A model generated the notes under the pieces. It did no database searches. It was not told where the DNA came from and worked only from the letters and a program-made list of their open reading frames with translations. A stretch of DNA of 64,000 nucleotides from an uncultured Latescibacterota bacterium (GTDB lineage: Bacteria > Latescibacterota > UBA2968 > UBA8231), in NCBI GenBank assembly GCA_958295495.1, contig OY282352.1, positions 1,860,001-1,924,000 on the forward strand, given 5' to 3'. The stretch's first letter is position 1. Every line of letters starts with the position of its first letter. The position numbers and the translations under genes are program-made. Shown one piece after another: positions 51,406 through 61,600 of the stretch.

Positions 51406-53862
51406 CTAACCATCGTCGTAGTGATCCAATTCGCGTCTCAGGCGATCCGCGAATTGGCTACGGTCGGCTGGAGGGGGCTTGGCCGGTAGAGGCGCTTGGC
51501 CGTGGTCCTTCCAGCGAACTAGCAGTGTGCGTACTAAGGCGACGCCAAACAAAAGAGCCAAAAAGGGCGCGACCCAAGCTAGCAAGTTAAAGCCCTTTTG
51601 CGGTGGAGTGGCTAAGACCAGCAGGCCAAAACGTGCTACATAGCCATCGACGATCTGCTGCCGAGTCTGGCCCCGGTCTAGGGCTAAGCCAATCGCCTCG
51701 CGTTCGGGTACGGCGAAGTCGGTACAAAGACAGGTGGCTAGGGATTCCCGAGGGCAATTACCGCAGAGACAGACCAACTCCTCAGCCACGCCTTTGATTT
51801 CCGCCGTTGTTGCCGCTCCTACCGGCGAGAAGCCCAGTGCCAACACAGCGAGCACGGACACGTAAGTATGAGACCTCGGTGCGATGGCCGAGTCCGTTGC
51901 GGTCTCGCGATCAACCCGAGCTAGCCGCCGGTCTCGCGGCGTGGGCCACATTGCCCACAGCGCACCGAGCACTAGGACGACAGCACCGAGCCACACGAAG
52001 TTGATTAGCGGGTTGATATAGACTTGGAATTTGGCACTCCGGTCTTCGGCAGAGCCCACCAGAATTACATAGAAGTCCTCGCGCCATGTCGAGTAAATGG
52101 AGACTTCAGTGGTCCCTTGGTCAAAAGCCGGGTAGTAGCGTCGCTCCGGCAGCAGTGTGCCGAGGAATTGATCGCCGCGGTGCAGGGCCAAGGCCGCGGC
52201 GGTAGTGCTGTGGTTGGCGTTTTCGGCGAAGGCCAGCGACGCGAAGGTAATCCGGTATTCGCCGACTTGACGCGAAGCCCCTTGGTCAAGGACGACTTCG
52301 GTTTCTTGGGTAAAGGCCTTGCCAGTGAAGCCAGCAAAGAGCAATACCAGCCCGAGGTGGGTCAAATACCCGCCGTAACGCCGTCGGCTCTTGGCGCAGA
52401 GGCGATACAATGCCACCGGATAGGGCTCGCCCGTGCTGTGCATCCGCGCCCGCGTGCCGGCGTGGAACTCGGAAGTGAGCGCGACGAGGACGAAGACGCA
52501 CAGCCCGAATGACAGCACGACATAGGGATCGCGTACGCCGAGAATAAGAAAGACCCCGCAAGAAAGTGCGCCCACCGTTACCGGGCGGGTGAAGTTTTTG
52601 CGCAGGCTGTCGCGGGAGGTGCGGTGCCAAGCGAAGAGCGGACCAGCACCCGTCAACAACAGAAGCACTAGCCCGATGGGAATCGTGACTTGATTAAAAA
52701 AGGGGGCACCGACCGTGATTTGCTCGTTGGTTAAGGCCTCGGAGACCAGCGGGAAGACCGTGCCCCAGAACACGGCGAAGAGCATCCCCAAGAGAATCCA
52801 GTTGTTGAGCAAGAAAGCCGTCTCGCGCGAGGCAAAAGATTCCAAGCGGTTCTCGGCCTTGAGCAGGGGTAGCCGCAGCCACAAAAGCCCAAAAGAAAAA
52901 ATCAGCGTCAGGACGAGGAAGGTGCTAAAAAAAGGACCGATATTGGATTGGGCAAAGGCATGCACCGAGGAGATGATGCCGCTGCGGGTCATAAAGGTGC
53001 CGAACAGGCACAGCGCGTACGTGAGGATCGCCAACGCCACGTTCCATACCTTGAGCATGCCCTTGCGCTCTTGAATCATAATCGAGTGTAGAAAAGCGGT
53101 GGCGACCAACCAAGGCATCAGCGAGGAATTCTCCACAGGATCCCACCCCCAATATCCACCCCACCCCAATTCGACATAGGCCCATTTGCCGCCTAGCAGG
53201 AGACCGAAGCCGAGAAAGGTCCAAGGAATGAGCATCCAGCGGCGCGAAGCGCGGAGCCAAGTAGCGTCTAACTTGCCGGTCAAGAGCGCGGCTATGGCAA
53301 AGGCAAAGGGTACGACCATGCCCACCATCCCCAAGTAAAGCATTGGCGGGTGAATGGCCATGACGGGGTGTTGTAGAATCGGGTTGAGCCCGCGGCCGTC
53401 CTCTGGCGTGAAGGGCAAGCGCTGGAACGGGTCGGCGGCAAAGAGATGTACGATACAAAAGAAGAAGCTGGTAAGGGATAGGGTTGCCAGCGCGTAGGGC
53501 ATCAATTCGCGATAGCGCCGGCGGTAGAGTGCCGCTAAGCCCGCCGAGTAGATGGACAGGACCCAGCCCCAAAACAACAGCGACCCGTTCTGCCCGCCCC
53601 ACAGCGCCGTTATTAAATAGGACAAAGGCATGGCGCGGTTGCTGTTTTCGGCCACGTACTCGACTTGGAAGTCGTGAGAGATAAGAGCGTGCCACAGCGC
53701 GAGAACTGCCAGCGTCAGCAGGGCACAGGTCGCCAAGACCCCGTTTTCGCCCGAGCGCACCAACCCCAAATGGCCACGCTTCGCCCCGAGGGCCGACGCC
53801 AGAACTCCATAGCCGGACGCTAGGAGTGCCAAGCACAAGGCAAAATAGCCGGTATCAACCAT
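51406..53862 (-). CDS. ccmF: Cytochrome c heme lyase CcmF fused to a CcmH-like domain
   Basis: An 818-residue membrane protein. Residues 1-640 are CcmF, with many helices, the heme WWD motif WGGYWGWDPVENSSLMPW, and the conserved histidines around it. From about residue 690 a CcmH-like thiol domain begins: VAEELVCLCGNCPRESLATC, with CGNC giving the CxxC, then EREAIGLALDRGQTRQQIV and YVARFGLLVLATPP, ending in a helix. Thus heme lyase and apocytochrome-reducing part are one chain. It follows ccmE after 33 bases. Confidence 0.9.
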   Translation of the reverse strand: MVDTGYFALCLALLASGYGVLASALGAKRGHLGLVRSGENGVLATCALLTLAVLALWHALISHDFQVEYVAENSNRAMPLSYLITALWGGQNGSLLFWGWVLSIYSAGLAALYRRRYRELMPYALATLSLTSFFFCIVHLFAADPFQRLPFTPEDGRGLNPILQHPVMAIHPPMLYLGMVGMVVPFAFAIAALLTGKLDATWLRASRRWMLIPWTFLGFGLLLGGKWAYVELGWGGYWGWDPVENSSLMPWLVATAFLHSIMIQERKGMLKVWNVALAILTYALCLFGTFMTRSGIISSVHAFAQSNIGPFFSTFLVLTLIFSFGLLWLRLPLLKAENRLESFASRETAFLLNNWILLGMLFAVFWGTVFPLVSEALTNEQITVGAPFFNQVTIPIGLVLLLLTGAGPLFAWHRTSRDSLRKNFTRPVTVGALSCGVFLILGVRDPYVVLSFGLCVFVLVALTSEFHAGTRARMHSTGEPYPVALYRLCAKSRRRYGGYLTHLGLVLLFAGFTGKAFTQETEVVLDQGASRQVGEYRITFASLAFAENANHSTTAAALALHRGDQFLGTLLPERRYYPAFDQGTTEVSIYSTWREDFYVILVGSAEDRSAKFQVYINPLINFVWLGAVVLVLGALWAMWPTPRDRRLARVDRETATDSAIAPRSHTYVSVLAVLALGFSPVGAATTAEIKGVAEELVCLCGNCPRESLATCLCTDFAVPEREAIGLALDRGQTRQQIVDGYVARFGLLVLATPPQKGFNLLAWVAPFLALLFGVALVRTLLVRWKDHGQAPLPAKPPPADRSQFADRLRRELDHYDDG

Positions 53863-53895
53863 AAAATGTCGGGAAAAGCCAAAAGATGCTGCGGG

Positions 53896-54330
53896 CTAGC
53901 CGCTCGGACTATTCATCGCCTGCACGTGGCCTTCATAGCTTTGTCCCTCGTATTTAGAGGGGCATTTGGCAAAGATGACATCGGCGGCAAAGGTCTGGTC
54001 GGCTGGCTGGTATTCGCCTTCGAGAACTACTTGTGCCTCATCTTTGAAGGTATCGGGCAGCACGGCGTGTCCGATGTAGCGGACCCGCAGTGTGTGTTGT
54101 CCGTCGGTAATCGCGAATTCGGGGCGCGAGCGATACCGGTCCCACTCAATCGAACCGGGCACCACTGTGCCGCCGCCTAGCTGGATGCGCCGGCCCTCGT
54201 CTATGGCTCCGTCCATCAGGGCTTGCAGCGTCATGTGGGTCGCTGTGGACTGTTGGACGCCGGCAGCAAAAAGGTAGATCAGGCCAGCGGCAACGACTAG
54301 GGAGCCGAGAGTGAATTTGTGTCGTCTCAT
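53896..54330 (-). CDS. ccmE: Cytochrome c maturation heme chaperone CcmE, CxxxY type
   Basis: A 144-residue periplasmic heme chaperone anchored by one helix (residues 9-26) with an OB-fold (VVPGSIEWDRYR, FAITDGQHTLRVRYIG, VVLEGEY). The heme-attachment motif reads CPSKY at residues 123-127, a CxxxY instead of the HxxxY of most proteobacteria; this form is known from Desulfovibrio and archaea. ATG 54330 is chosen since the longer frame lacks similarity. It is the first gene of the ccm cluster. Confidence 0.9.
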   Translation of the reverse strand: MRRHKFTLGSLVVAAGLIYLFAAGVQQSTATHMTLQALMDGAIDEGRRIQLGGGTVVPGSIEWDRYRSRPEFAITDGQHTLRVRYIGHAVLPDTFKDEAQVVLEGEYQPADQTFAADVIFAKCPSKYEGQSYEGHVQAMNSPSG

Positions 54331-54399
54331 AAGAATAAATCTGCTCAATTTCCCCTTATTGTGCAAACGAGTACACCTGTTGGCGGGAAAGGGTCGCAC

Positions 54400-55539
54400 T
54401 CACACTTCGAGCACCTTGGGCAGGCTGGACAGGTTCTCGTAGCCGCCTTCGCAAACGACGACCGTATCTTCGATCCGCACGCCCCCTAAGCCTCGGTAGT
54501 AGAGTCCCGGCTCCATCGTCACGACATGGCCTGACTCAAGCGCGTCGCCGTGCGGGCCGATCCTCGGCTCCTCGTGGATTTCCAGACCTAGCCCGTGCCC
54601 AGTGCTGTGGAAGTAGCCCTGCATATAGCCGTCTTTCTCTCCCGTCTCGTAGCCGGCGTCGCCGAAGAACCGTTGGATTGATTCGTGAATAAGGTGGCCT
54701 TCGGCACTTGGACGGATGTGGTCTAAGCCCAATTGTTGCGCCTCTAGCACGGTTTCGTACAGGTGCCGCATCGGCTTGGATGCCTGTCCCTTGCAGACGG
54801 TGCGCGTCAAGTCTCCGTAGTAGCCGCTTGCCTCGTCGCGTGGAAAAATGTCGATGATGATGGTCTCCCTGGCGCGCAAAGGCCCAAAGCCCACTTGGTG
54901 TGGGTCGCAGCCTTGGTCGCCGCTGGCGATGATGGTATGTTCGCCAATGCTGTTGCAGTCCATTAGCGTCTGATGCACCCTACGCCGCAATCGCTCTGAG
55001 GTGAGTACGGTGCCATTGAGGAAGAGTACGCCGTCGCGCACATCGGCTGTGCGCAGCCCCTCAAGCGCCGTTTCCATGCCCGCTTCGGCGGCCCGCATCG
55101 CCCGGCGCATGCCCTCGATCTCTTCGGCGTCCTTGATCTTACGCTGGGGAAAGAGCGGGTCGGTCGCAATCGCGAGTTCGATGCCCTCCCCCCGCAGAAA
55201 ATCGGCCGTAGCAAGGGGAAAATCAGCGGGCACTTGCAGCTTCTGCAAGCCGAGGTCGCGCAAAAGTTCCAACAAGACGGCGTTGCTGTTGGGCCGCTCT
55301 TGGCCTTTTTCCTTGGCCCGTTTCTCGTACTCGGCATAGGGCAATACCCGGGTGACGCGGGCTTGGTTGCGCGCCCGGTCGATTTCGAGGTTGTGGGCGA
55401 GCATGAGCTTTTCGCTGGGGGTCCACAGAAAAGCGAAGGAATCGGGAGCGCGAAAGCGGGTAGCGTAAAATAGATTGGCGCAGCGTTCGCTGCTGCCGAT
55501 CATCAGCAGGGCATCGGCACCTTTTAGGTCGTGCGTCAT
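54400..55539 (-). CDS. M24-family metallopeptidase (Xaa-Pro aminopeptidase-like)
   Basis: A 379-residue cytoplasmic enzyme with the pita-bread fold. The five metal ligands can be seen: D in IIIDIFPRD, D in YYGDLTRTVC, H in HSTGHGLGLEIHEEP, E in VVTMEPGLYY and E in GVRIEDTVVV. The N-terminal creatinase-like domain starts LKGADALLMIGSSERCANLF. Family members cleave N-terminal Xaa-Pro or related amide bonds. It lies six bases after htrA. Confidence 0.87.
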   Translation of the reverse strand: MTHDLKGADALLMIGSSERCANLFYATRFRAPDSFAFLWTPSEKLMLAHNLEIDRARNQARVTRVLPYAEYEKRAKEKGQERPNSNAVLLELLRDLGLQKLQVPADFPLATADFLRGEGIELAIATDPLFPQRKIKDAEEIEGMRRAMRAAEAGMETALEGLRTADVRDGVLFLNGTVLTSERLRRRVHQTLMDCNSIGEHTIIASGDQGCDPHQVGFGPLRARETIIIDIFPRDEASGYYGDLTRTVCKGQASKPMRHLYETVLEAQQLGLDHIRPSAEGHLIHESIQRFFGDAGYETGEKDGYMQGYFHSTGHGLGLEIHEEPRIGPHGDALESGHVVTMEPGLYYRGLGGVRIEDTVVVCEGGYENLSSLPKVLEV

Positions 55540-55545
55540 GGTTTT

Positions 55546-57030
55546 TTATTCCGGGATACTCAGTGCCCGGACATTGATTCCGGTATCGGGCCGCCAAAAC
55601 CAGAAGAACGCAAACTGCCCCTCTTCTAGCTTGGAAACAAAGCGCACAAATTGCTCCAACGAGGTAACGCGCTCCTGGTCCACTTCGGTAATCACGTCGC
55701 GCACTTGGATGCCTTTGTCCGCTGCCAGCCCCTGTGGGTCTACTCCAACTACCACCACCGGGTCCTCGCCTTGTTCAAAGCCCAGTTCAGCCGCCAACTC
55801 GCCAACAAAGCCCAGTTCAGCCGCCAACTCGGCGGGCAAGGATTCAACTGAGAACCCCAGTTGTGCTAGCCGCTGGTGGCCCTCGGAGAGGAGCCGGTCG
55901 TCTTCGCGTTCACCGAGCACCACGGCGACTTGGTGGAGTTGGTTCTCGCGCATGATTTGCAGGTTGACCGTCTCGCCCGGGTCGCGGCCGTAGATCAGCG
56001 TCTGCAGGTGGTTGAAGTGGTTCACCTCGACACCATCGAGGGACATTATGACGTCCCCGACGAGCAGGCCACCGTGCTCGGCGGGGCTGTTGGGCTGCAC
56101 TTGGTTGAGGTAAACGCCCCGCGGCCGTTCCATGTCGAGGCCGTGCTCGCGGATTAGTTCTTGGGTCATCTCAGGGGCCATGGCCACGCCCAAGTGGCCG
56201 CGTACGATCCGCCCGTGGACTAGTAGATCATCTACCACTTCGCGTGCCAAGTTGATCGGCACGGCTAGCCCATAGCCGATGTAGTAACCAGTACGCGTTG
56301 AAATGGCCGTGTTGATCCCTACGACTCTACCCTGTAGATCGAGCAGAGGACCGCCCGAATTGCCGGGGTTAATCACTGCATTGGTCTGGATGAAACTCTC
56401 GATGGCATAGCGATTTTCTTCGTCGCTCCTGCGGTTAAAAATGCCTGCTTGGCGCCCTAGAGCACTTACGATGCCGTGCGTCAGCGTTGACCCCATGCCC
56501 AAGGGATGGCCAATGGCCAGCACCCAGTCGCCGATTTGCAACAGGTCTGAATCGGCCAACTGCACAGTGGGCAGCCCCTGAGCCTCAACCTTGAGCAAGG
56601 CAATGTCAATCAGCGAATCGAAGCCAATTAGTTCAGCCTGATAGGTACGGCGGTCAGAGAGGGTGACTTGAATGGAGTCGGCACCGGCGACGACGTGGTA
56701 ATTGCTAAGAATGTAGCCGTCGTCGCTGACGATAGTACCCGAGCCTATGCCGCGAAAGTCCTCGTCGGGGATTTCTGGGTGGAAGGGGGGCAATACGGGC
56801 TTCTGCCGAGGTCGGGTCGTCGCCGCGATTAGAACCACGGCCGGGCGCACTTGTTCATAAGCTTGGCGGAAAGCTCTGCTGAGATCCGCTAGTGGCTGGG
56901 TGCTCTCCACCGGCATTTGCGCCCCAGTCGGCCGGGCGCTTGCGAGCAACGCGGCAACAAAGACGGTGCTCACCCACGGGCGACAAGTACTGAACAGAGC
57001 GGAGGAATTTAGCGAGTCTCGCAGCTTCAT
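55546..57030 (-). CDS. HtrA/DegP-like periplasmic serine protease
   Basis: A 494-residue S1C protease. The N-terminal signal ends near ALLASARPTGAQ. The catalytic triad is in SNYHVVAG (His), SLIDIALLKVEA (Asp) and NPGNSGGPLLD (Ser). Two PDZ domains follow (LNQVQPNSPAEHGGLLVGDVI and a second at about 390-470). A 26-base tandem duplication adds ten residues between the PDZ domains. It overlaps the upstream activator gene by four bases (ATGA). It removes misfolded envelope proteins. Confidence 0.9.
   Translation of the reverse strand: MKLRDSLNSSALFSTCRPWVSTVFVAALLASARPTGAQMPVESTQPLADLSRAFRQAYEQVRPAVVLIAATTRPRQKPVLPPFHPEIPDEDFRGIGSGTIVSDDGYILSNYHVVAGADSIQVTLSDRRTYQAELIGFDSLIDIALLKVEAQGLPTVQLADSDLLQIGDWVLAIGHPLGMGSTLTHGIVSALGRQAGIFNRRSDEENRYAIESFIQTNAVINPGNSGGPLLDLQGRVVGINTAISTRTGYYIGYGLAVPINLAREVVDDLLVHGRIVRGHLGVAMAPEMTQELIREHGLDMERPRGVYLNQVQPNSPAEHGGLLVGDVIMSLDGVEVNHFNHLQTLIYGRDPGETVNLQIMRENQLHQVAVVLGEREDDRLLSEGHQRLAQLGFSVESLPAELAAELGFVGELAAELGFEQGEDPVVVVGVDPQGLAADKGIQVRDVITEVDQERVTSLEQFVRFVSKLEEGQFAFFWFWRPDTGINVRALSIPE
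55776..55831. repeat. 26-bp tandem direct repeat inside the htrA-like gene
   Basis: Two identical 26-bp copies (55776-55801 and 55806-55831, period 30) encode repeated ELAAELGF. The insert keeps the reading frame and lies in the linker between the PDZ domains. Confidence 0.85.
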
Positions 57031-58595
57031 CCGAGGTCGTATTCCTTCAATTTTCGGTAGAGGGTACGAGCGCTGATGCCGAGGATTGCCGCCGCCTTCC
57101 GGCGATTGCCGCCGACGCGGTCGAGTGCCTGTTCAATGGCTTCCCGCTCCCTGTCTCTGAGTGTGGGTAAAGGCTCAATAGCTGCATTGTCGGGGATGCG
57201 TATTGCCGCAGGCCGGGGGTCTGCGGGATTGTACGGGGCGTCCTCCGGGTAGATCGGTTGACTTGATTCCTCTGGTGCTACCGGCTGAACGACCGCTGGT
57301 GCTACGGGAGGTGTAGAGGACGGCATCATGGGGGCACTGCGCTCGACCGTGGCTCTTAGTTCAGCGACCTCGCGCTTGAGGTCCAAGAGAGCAAAGTAGA
57401 TCAACTCGCGCTCGGATTGGTCCGGCGTCTTGTTGGTTGGCACTGGCAAATGGCGCGTAGGCTGAATATCGAGGTGGGGCAATAAGTCTTCGGGTTCGAC
57501 GAGGGCACGCGGGGCGAGGAAGACCAAGTGCTCGATTAGGTTGCGCAACTCGCGCACATTGCCAGGCCAAGCATAGCTTTGTAAAAGGTCAATCGCCGCC
57601 GCCGAGAATCCCTCTAGGCGGCTCTTGTTTCCTTGGGCCAACTCGCTGGTGAAGTGCTCGATCAAGAGGGGAATGTCCTCGGCCCGGCGGCGCAGCGGAG
57701 GAATGTCGAGCTCGACGACCTTGAGCCGATGATACAGGTCTAGGCGAAACTCGCGTTGGTCAACCGCCTTTTGTGGGTCGCGGTTGGTCGCGGCGATGAC
57801 GCGAATATCTACCGAGATAGGTGCGGTGCCGCCGATGCGGGCAACCTCGCGTTGCTCGAGGACCCGCAAGAGGCGCACTTGCGCCGCCAGCGACATCTCG
57901 CCGATTTCGTCTAGAAAGACCGTTCCGCCATCAGCTTGTTCAAAGATGCCTCGGTACTGGGCTCGGGCGTCGGTGAAGGCCCCTTTTTCATGCCCGAAGA
58001 GTTCGTTCTCCAGCAGATTCTCCGGAATAGCACCGCAGTTGAGCGGTCGGAAAGGATGTTCGCGCCGAGTGCTGTAGCGATGTAGAGCTTCGGCGACTAG
58101 GTCCTTGCCAGTGCCGCTCTCGCCCGTCAGTAGGATAGAAGAAACGGGCGTCGGTGCCACGATTAAGATGCGTTCGCGCAATTGGCGCATTAAGGGCGAC
58201 TGACCCACTAGCTCGGCCCCGTGCAAAAAGTCCCCTCGCTCTAGTAACTGGTCCAGATGTTGGCGCAGGGCTTTGGCCTCAAAGGGGACGGCAATTTGGT
58301 CTTTGAGAGGCGAGCCCCATAAAAGTCGGTCCCAGTTTTCATTGGCGTTGCCCAAACCTAGAACGGGGACATCGCGATGCTGGTCGAGTGCGGCGACACC
58401 CTCTGCTAGGACGGCGGGCGGAAGTTCCATATCAAAGGCGACCAGATCCATTCCGCGCCGCAGCAGCGGCCCAAGCGCATCGCCATTAGCCGCGTTGAGT
58501 ACGCGTAACCGCACGTCATGGATCGCGGACTTGAACTCCGTTTCCAGCTCTGCTTGCTGGGTCAGGAGTAGAATGTGACGTTGAGTCGAGACCAT
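57027..58595 (-). CDS. Sigma54-dependent NtrC-type transcriptional activator
   Basis: A 522-residue response-regulator-like activator. Residues 1-110 resemble a receiver but the acidic pocket and the late KP lysine are missing, so phosphorylation is doubtful. The AAA+ core (about 125-370) has GESGTGKDLVAEAL, GGTVFLDEIGEM and the sigma54-contact loop GAFTDAR (consensus GAFTGA). A Pro-rich linker of about 100 residues precedes a Fis-type HTH (NRRKAAAILGISARTLYRKL). ATG 58595 is chosen because of a GAGGG site. It lies between the TPR gene and htrA and probably drives envelope stress genes. Confidence 0.87.
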   Translation of the reverse strand: MVSTQRHILLLTQQAELETEFKSAIHDVRLRVLNAANGDALGPLLRRGMDLVAFDMELPPAVLAEGVAALDQHRDVPVLGLGNANENWDRLLWGSPLKDQIAVPFEAKALRQHLDQLLERGDFLHGAELVGQSPLMRQLRERILIVAPTPVSSILLTGESGTGKDLVAEALHRYSTRREHPFRPLNCGAIPENLLENELFGHEKGAFTDARAQYRGIFEQADGGTVFLDEIGEMSLAAQVRLLRVLEQREVARIGGTAPISVDIRVIAATNRDPQKAVDQREFRLDLYHRLKVVELDIPPLRRRAEDIPLLIEHFTSELAQGNKSRLEGFSAAAIDLLQSYAWPGNVRELRNLIEHLVFLAPRALVEPEDLLPHLDIQPTRHLPVPTNKTPDQSERELIYFALLDLKREVAELRATVERSAPMMPSSTPPVAPAVVQPVAPEESSQPIYPEDAPYNPADPRPAAIRIPDNAAIEPLPTLRDREREAIEQALDRVGGNRRKAAAILGISARTLYRKLKEYDLG

Positions 58596-58617
58596 AGAAC
58601 CCTCTGCTGGCATCCCC

Positions 58618-61600
58618 TCAGTTGAGAGTTTCCAGCTTACGGCGCAGGGCATTGATCCGCTCGCGGGCTAGCGCCCCCTGTGGACTCTGGCCCCCTTCGC
58701 GACGCGCGATGCGCTCGTAGATGGTTATGGCCGTGGCGTGTTCGCCCAGCGATTCGTGGCAGCGGGCGCGTTGGAAATCCGCCGAGGTGATCCACATGCT
58801 GAGTCCTTCGGCACCGTGGTAGCTGACTTTGTAATAGGCTTGGATAGCTTTGCGGTACTCGCCCATATTCTGATAGGATTCGCCGATGTAAAACCGGGCT
58901 TCGGAAGCACTATTGCCATTGAGCAGCTGTTGGGAGAGCAGTTCGTCTAGCTGTTCAACGGCTTGGGCGTATTGGCCCTTATTCTTGAGGATGATACCCA
59001 GTTCGAGTTGGACATCGATGGCTTGGGGGTGCTCGGGGTACTGGCTCAGTAGCTGATTGGCCACTTGGTGAGCGGCCTCGTACTCGTGGGCGCTTTGGTA
59101 GCTCTTGAGGAGGTTCCACATCGCATCTTGGGCCTGTTCGCGACTGACTTCTGGCGCGTCCAAGACGTGTTTGTAGGCTCCTGCCGCTTGCAGAAAGTTG
59201 TGCAGCGAAAAGTGGTAGCCGCCTAGGCGCAAGTAGGCATCGGCTACATGGGGACTCGTCGGATATTCCCGTACAAAGCGCGATACGGCCTCCAACGCGT
59301 CCGCCGCCCCTTCCTCGCTGGGCGTCACCTTGTTTCGCTTCCACAGAGTCACGGCCATCCAATAGGCCCCGTCGTCTGCCCACGTACCTCTTTGCTTTTC
59401 TACTTCTTGAAACAACTCGTACGCCTTCTTGTAGTTGCCAGCCTGCAAATAGTATTTCCCTTCCTCAACCCGGAAGTGTTGACGCCACTCCGCCTCCTCC
59501 TTGAAGTGCTTGGCAAATCGCTTGGCTGCTTTGCGCCCCTCCTCTACGCGCTTGAGTCGGAACAGGGCGAGGACGGCTTGTCCGTGGATCAGGGTATCCT
59601 CGCTCTGATCCAGCAAGGGCTGATAGAGTTGGTAGGATTTTTTGTATTGCTGTCGGGCAAAGGCGATGTGGCCGGCCCGCGCCGAGGCTTCGGCCGCCAA
59701 TCCCCCGGATGCAAACTCTCGGCCTACCTTTTGGAAGAGCCGAGAGGCCTCGTCTTCTTGCCCTTGTCCCAGTTGCAGTACCGCTTGGGCAAAGTAAATG
59801 CTGTCTAGTCCAGCCGGATTTGGCTCTTCGGCGAGTATTTGCCTATAGGTCGCTATGGCCTCGCCATAGCGGTTGAGGTGATGGTATGCGCGGCCCATTC
59901 GTCGGAGGATCGGCCCTCTGTCGTCGGTGATCGTCGAGTTGGAGACCAGCGGTTGGTACAACTCGATGGCGGCGGCGTATTGGCCGAGCTGAAAATAGGT
60001 GTCGCCCAACAGTTTCTGTGCGGCGCGGCGCTGGGGAAAGGCCGGGTAGCCCCAGCGCAACTCTTGCAGTCGGGCGATGGCTTCTTGGGGCCGCTCCTGC
60101 GCCAAGCGGATGTGGCCTAACTCAAAGAGCACCGGTGCTGTCAGCGGACTGTCGGGATAGTCTTGCAAAACGCGGTCGAGCAAGTCAGCCGCTTCTTTGT
60201 GTTGGCCTTTTTGCGCTAGGCAAAGACCCGTGCCGTACAGAGCGTGGGGTACGAGCGGACTCTTAGAAAAGAGCCGGCGGAGTTGGTCGTAGGCTGAAAC
60301 GGCCCCGTCGAGCCAAGTGCTATCGGTCGCTCCTAGCTGGCGGCGAGCATCGCCTAGCTGCAAAAGGGCTTGGTCTAGGTCGGTTCCTCGGCCCTCGGAA
60401 AACTTGGCGACAAAAGCGGCAATCCCCGCTTCGAGAGTGGATAACCGCAGCGAATCGGGGCTGTCCTCAGCTTCGAGTTTAATGAGGCGCAGTCGTGCGC
60501 GCCGGGCCCAAGCGCTATCGGTGGGGGATTGCTCGGCGAGAATAGTGCTATCGGTGGGGGATTGCTCGACGAGAACGCGGTATTCCCCTAGGGCTAGAGC
60601 CCGTAGCGAGTCCGCGCTGGCAGGCTGCGCTTCTAGCTGGCGTTGGCGGGCGAGCCGGAGCAGACTTTCGGCCAGAAAGTACTGGGCCTCGTTGTTATTG
60701 TGATCGTCTGGATAGGCCGTGGCATAGTGTTTGAAAGATTGGGCGGCAGCTACAAAATCGTGGTGCGAGAAAAGCACCCTAGCGACATCTAGCTGCACTA
60801 GCTGGCGCGACTTGCCGCTCAACTCATCGATCCAAGCTTTTTGTAAGGCCCGGTTGAGGCCGGCCGGATCTAAGACGGTGAACTCGCGCAGATATTCGAT
60901 TCGCTGGCGCACCTCCTCGCTCTGGCGGTCGGCGGGAAAGAGTTCGAGAAAGGCCACGTATTCGCGCAGTGCCGTACGCGGCTGCCCACTTTGCTCAAAG
61001 GTTTGGGCGAGGGCGAATTGCGCTTTGGTTGCTACCTCGTCCTGATCCGAAGCTAGCCGGCGATAGAGAGAGATGGCTTCTTCGTAGTAGCCGGTTGAGG
61101 CATAGAGCTCGGCGAGCTCGAAGCGCACGGCGTCGGCATCGGAGGCTGCATCAGCTTCCTGTAGATAGCGGCGATACCAAGTTATCGAGCGGCTGTGGTC
61201 GCCGCGCCGCTTGTAGAGGACGCCCAGTTCCCTCAGAGCACTGGTGGCTTCGGGGCTGTCGCCGATCTGAATCAATCCTTGAAACAGGCCTACCGCGAGG
61301 GCGAATTGTCCGGCTTGGCCTAGGGCGATGGCGCGGCCTAGCTGAGCCTTGAGGAAAGTGGGGTGGTCGGGTTGGAGCGCGGCGCTTAGCTCGTTGTAAT
61401 GGGCGATGGCTTCGCGCGTCTGCCGACTCTGGCGCCGGGCATCGGCTAGCCCTAGGAGCGCGTGTTCTTTGAGGGAGTGGTCGTCAACTTTTTTGAAGGC
61501 TCGCTGATAGGCGTCCCCGGCTTGGCTAAAGAGGCGCAATCTATAGAGATAGTCTGCGCGATCTAGATAGGCACTGTCGGTCTGCGCCGCAGTGGGAAAG

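Noticed and set aside
55776..60575. Direct repeats considered as CRISPR or phase-variation arrays
   Set aside because: Only two copies each, period of 30 or 33 bases, inside coding frames, without spacers; they are simple duplications.
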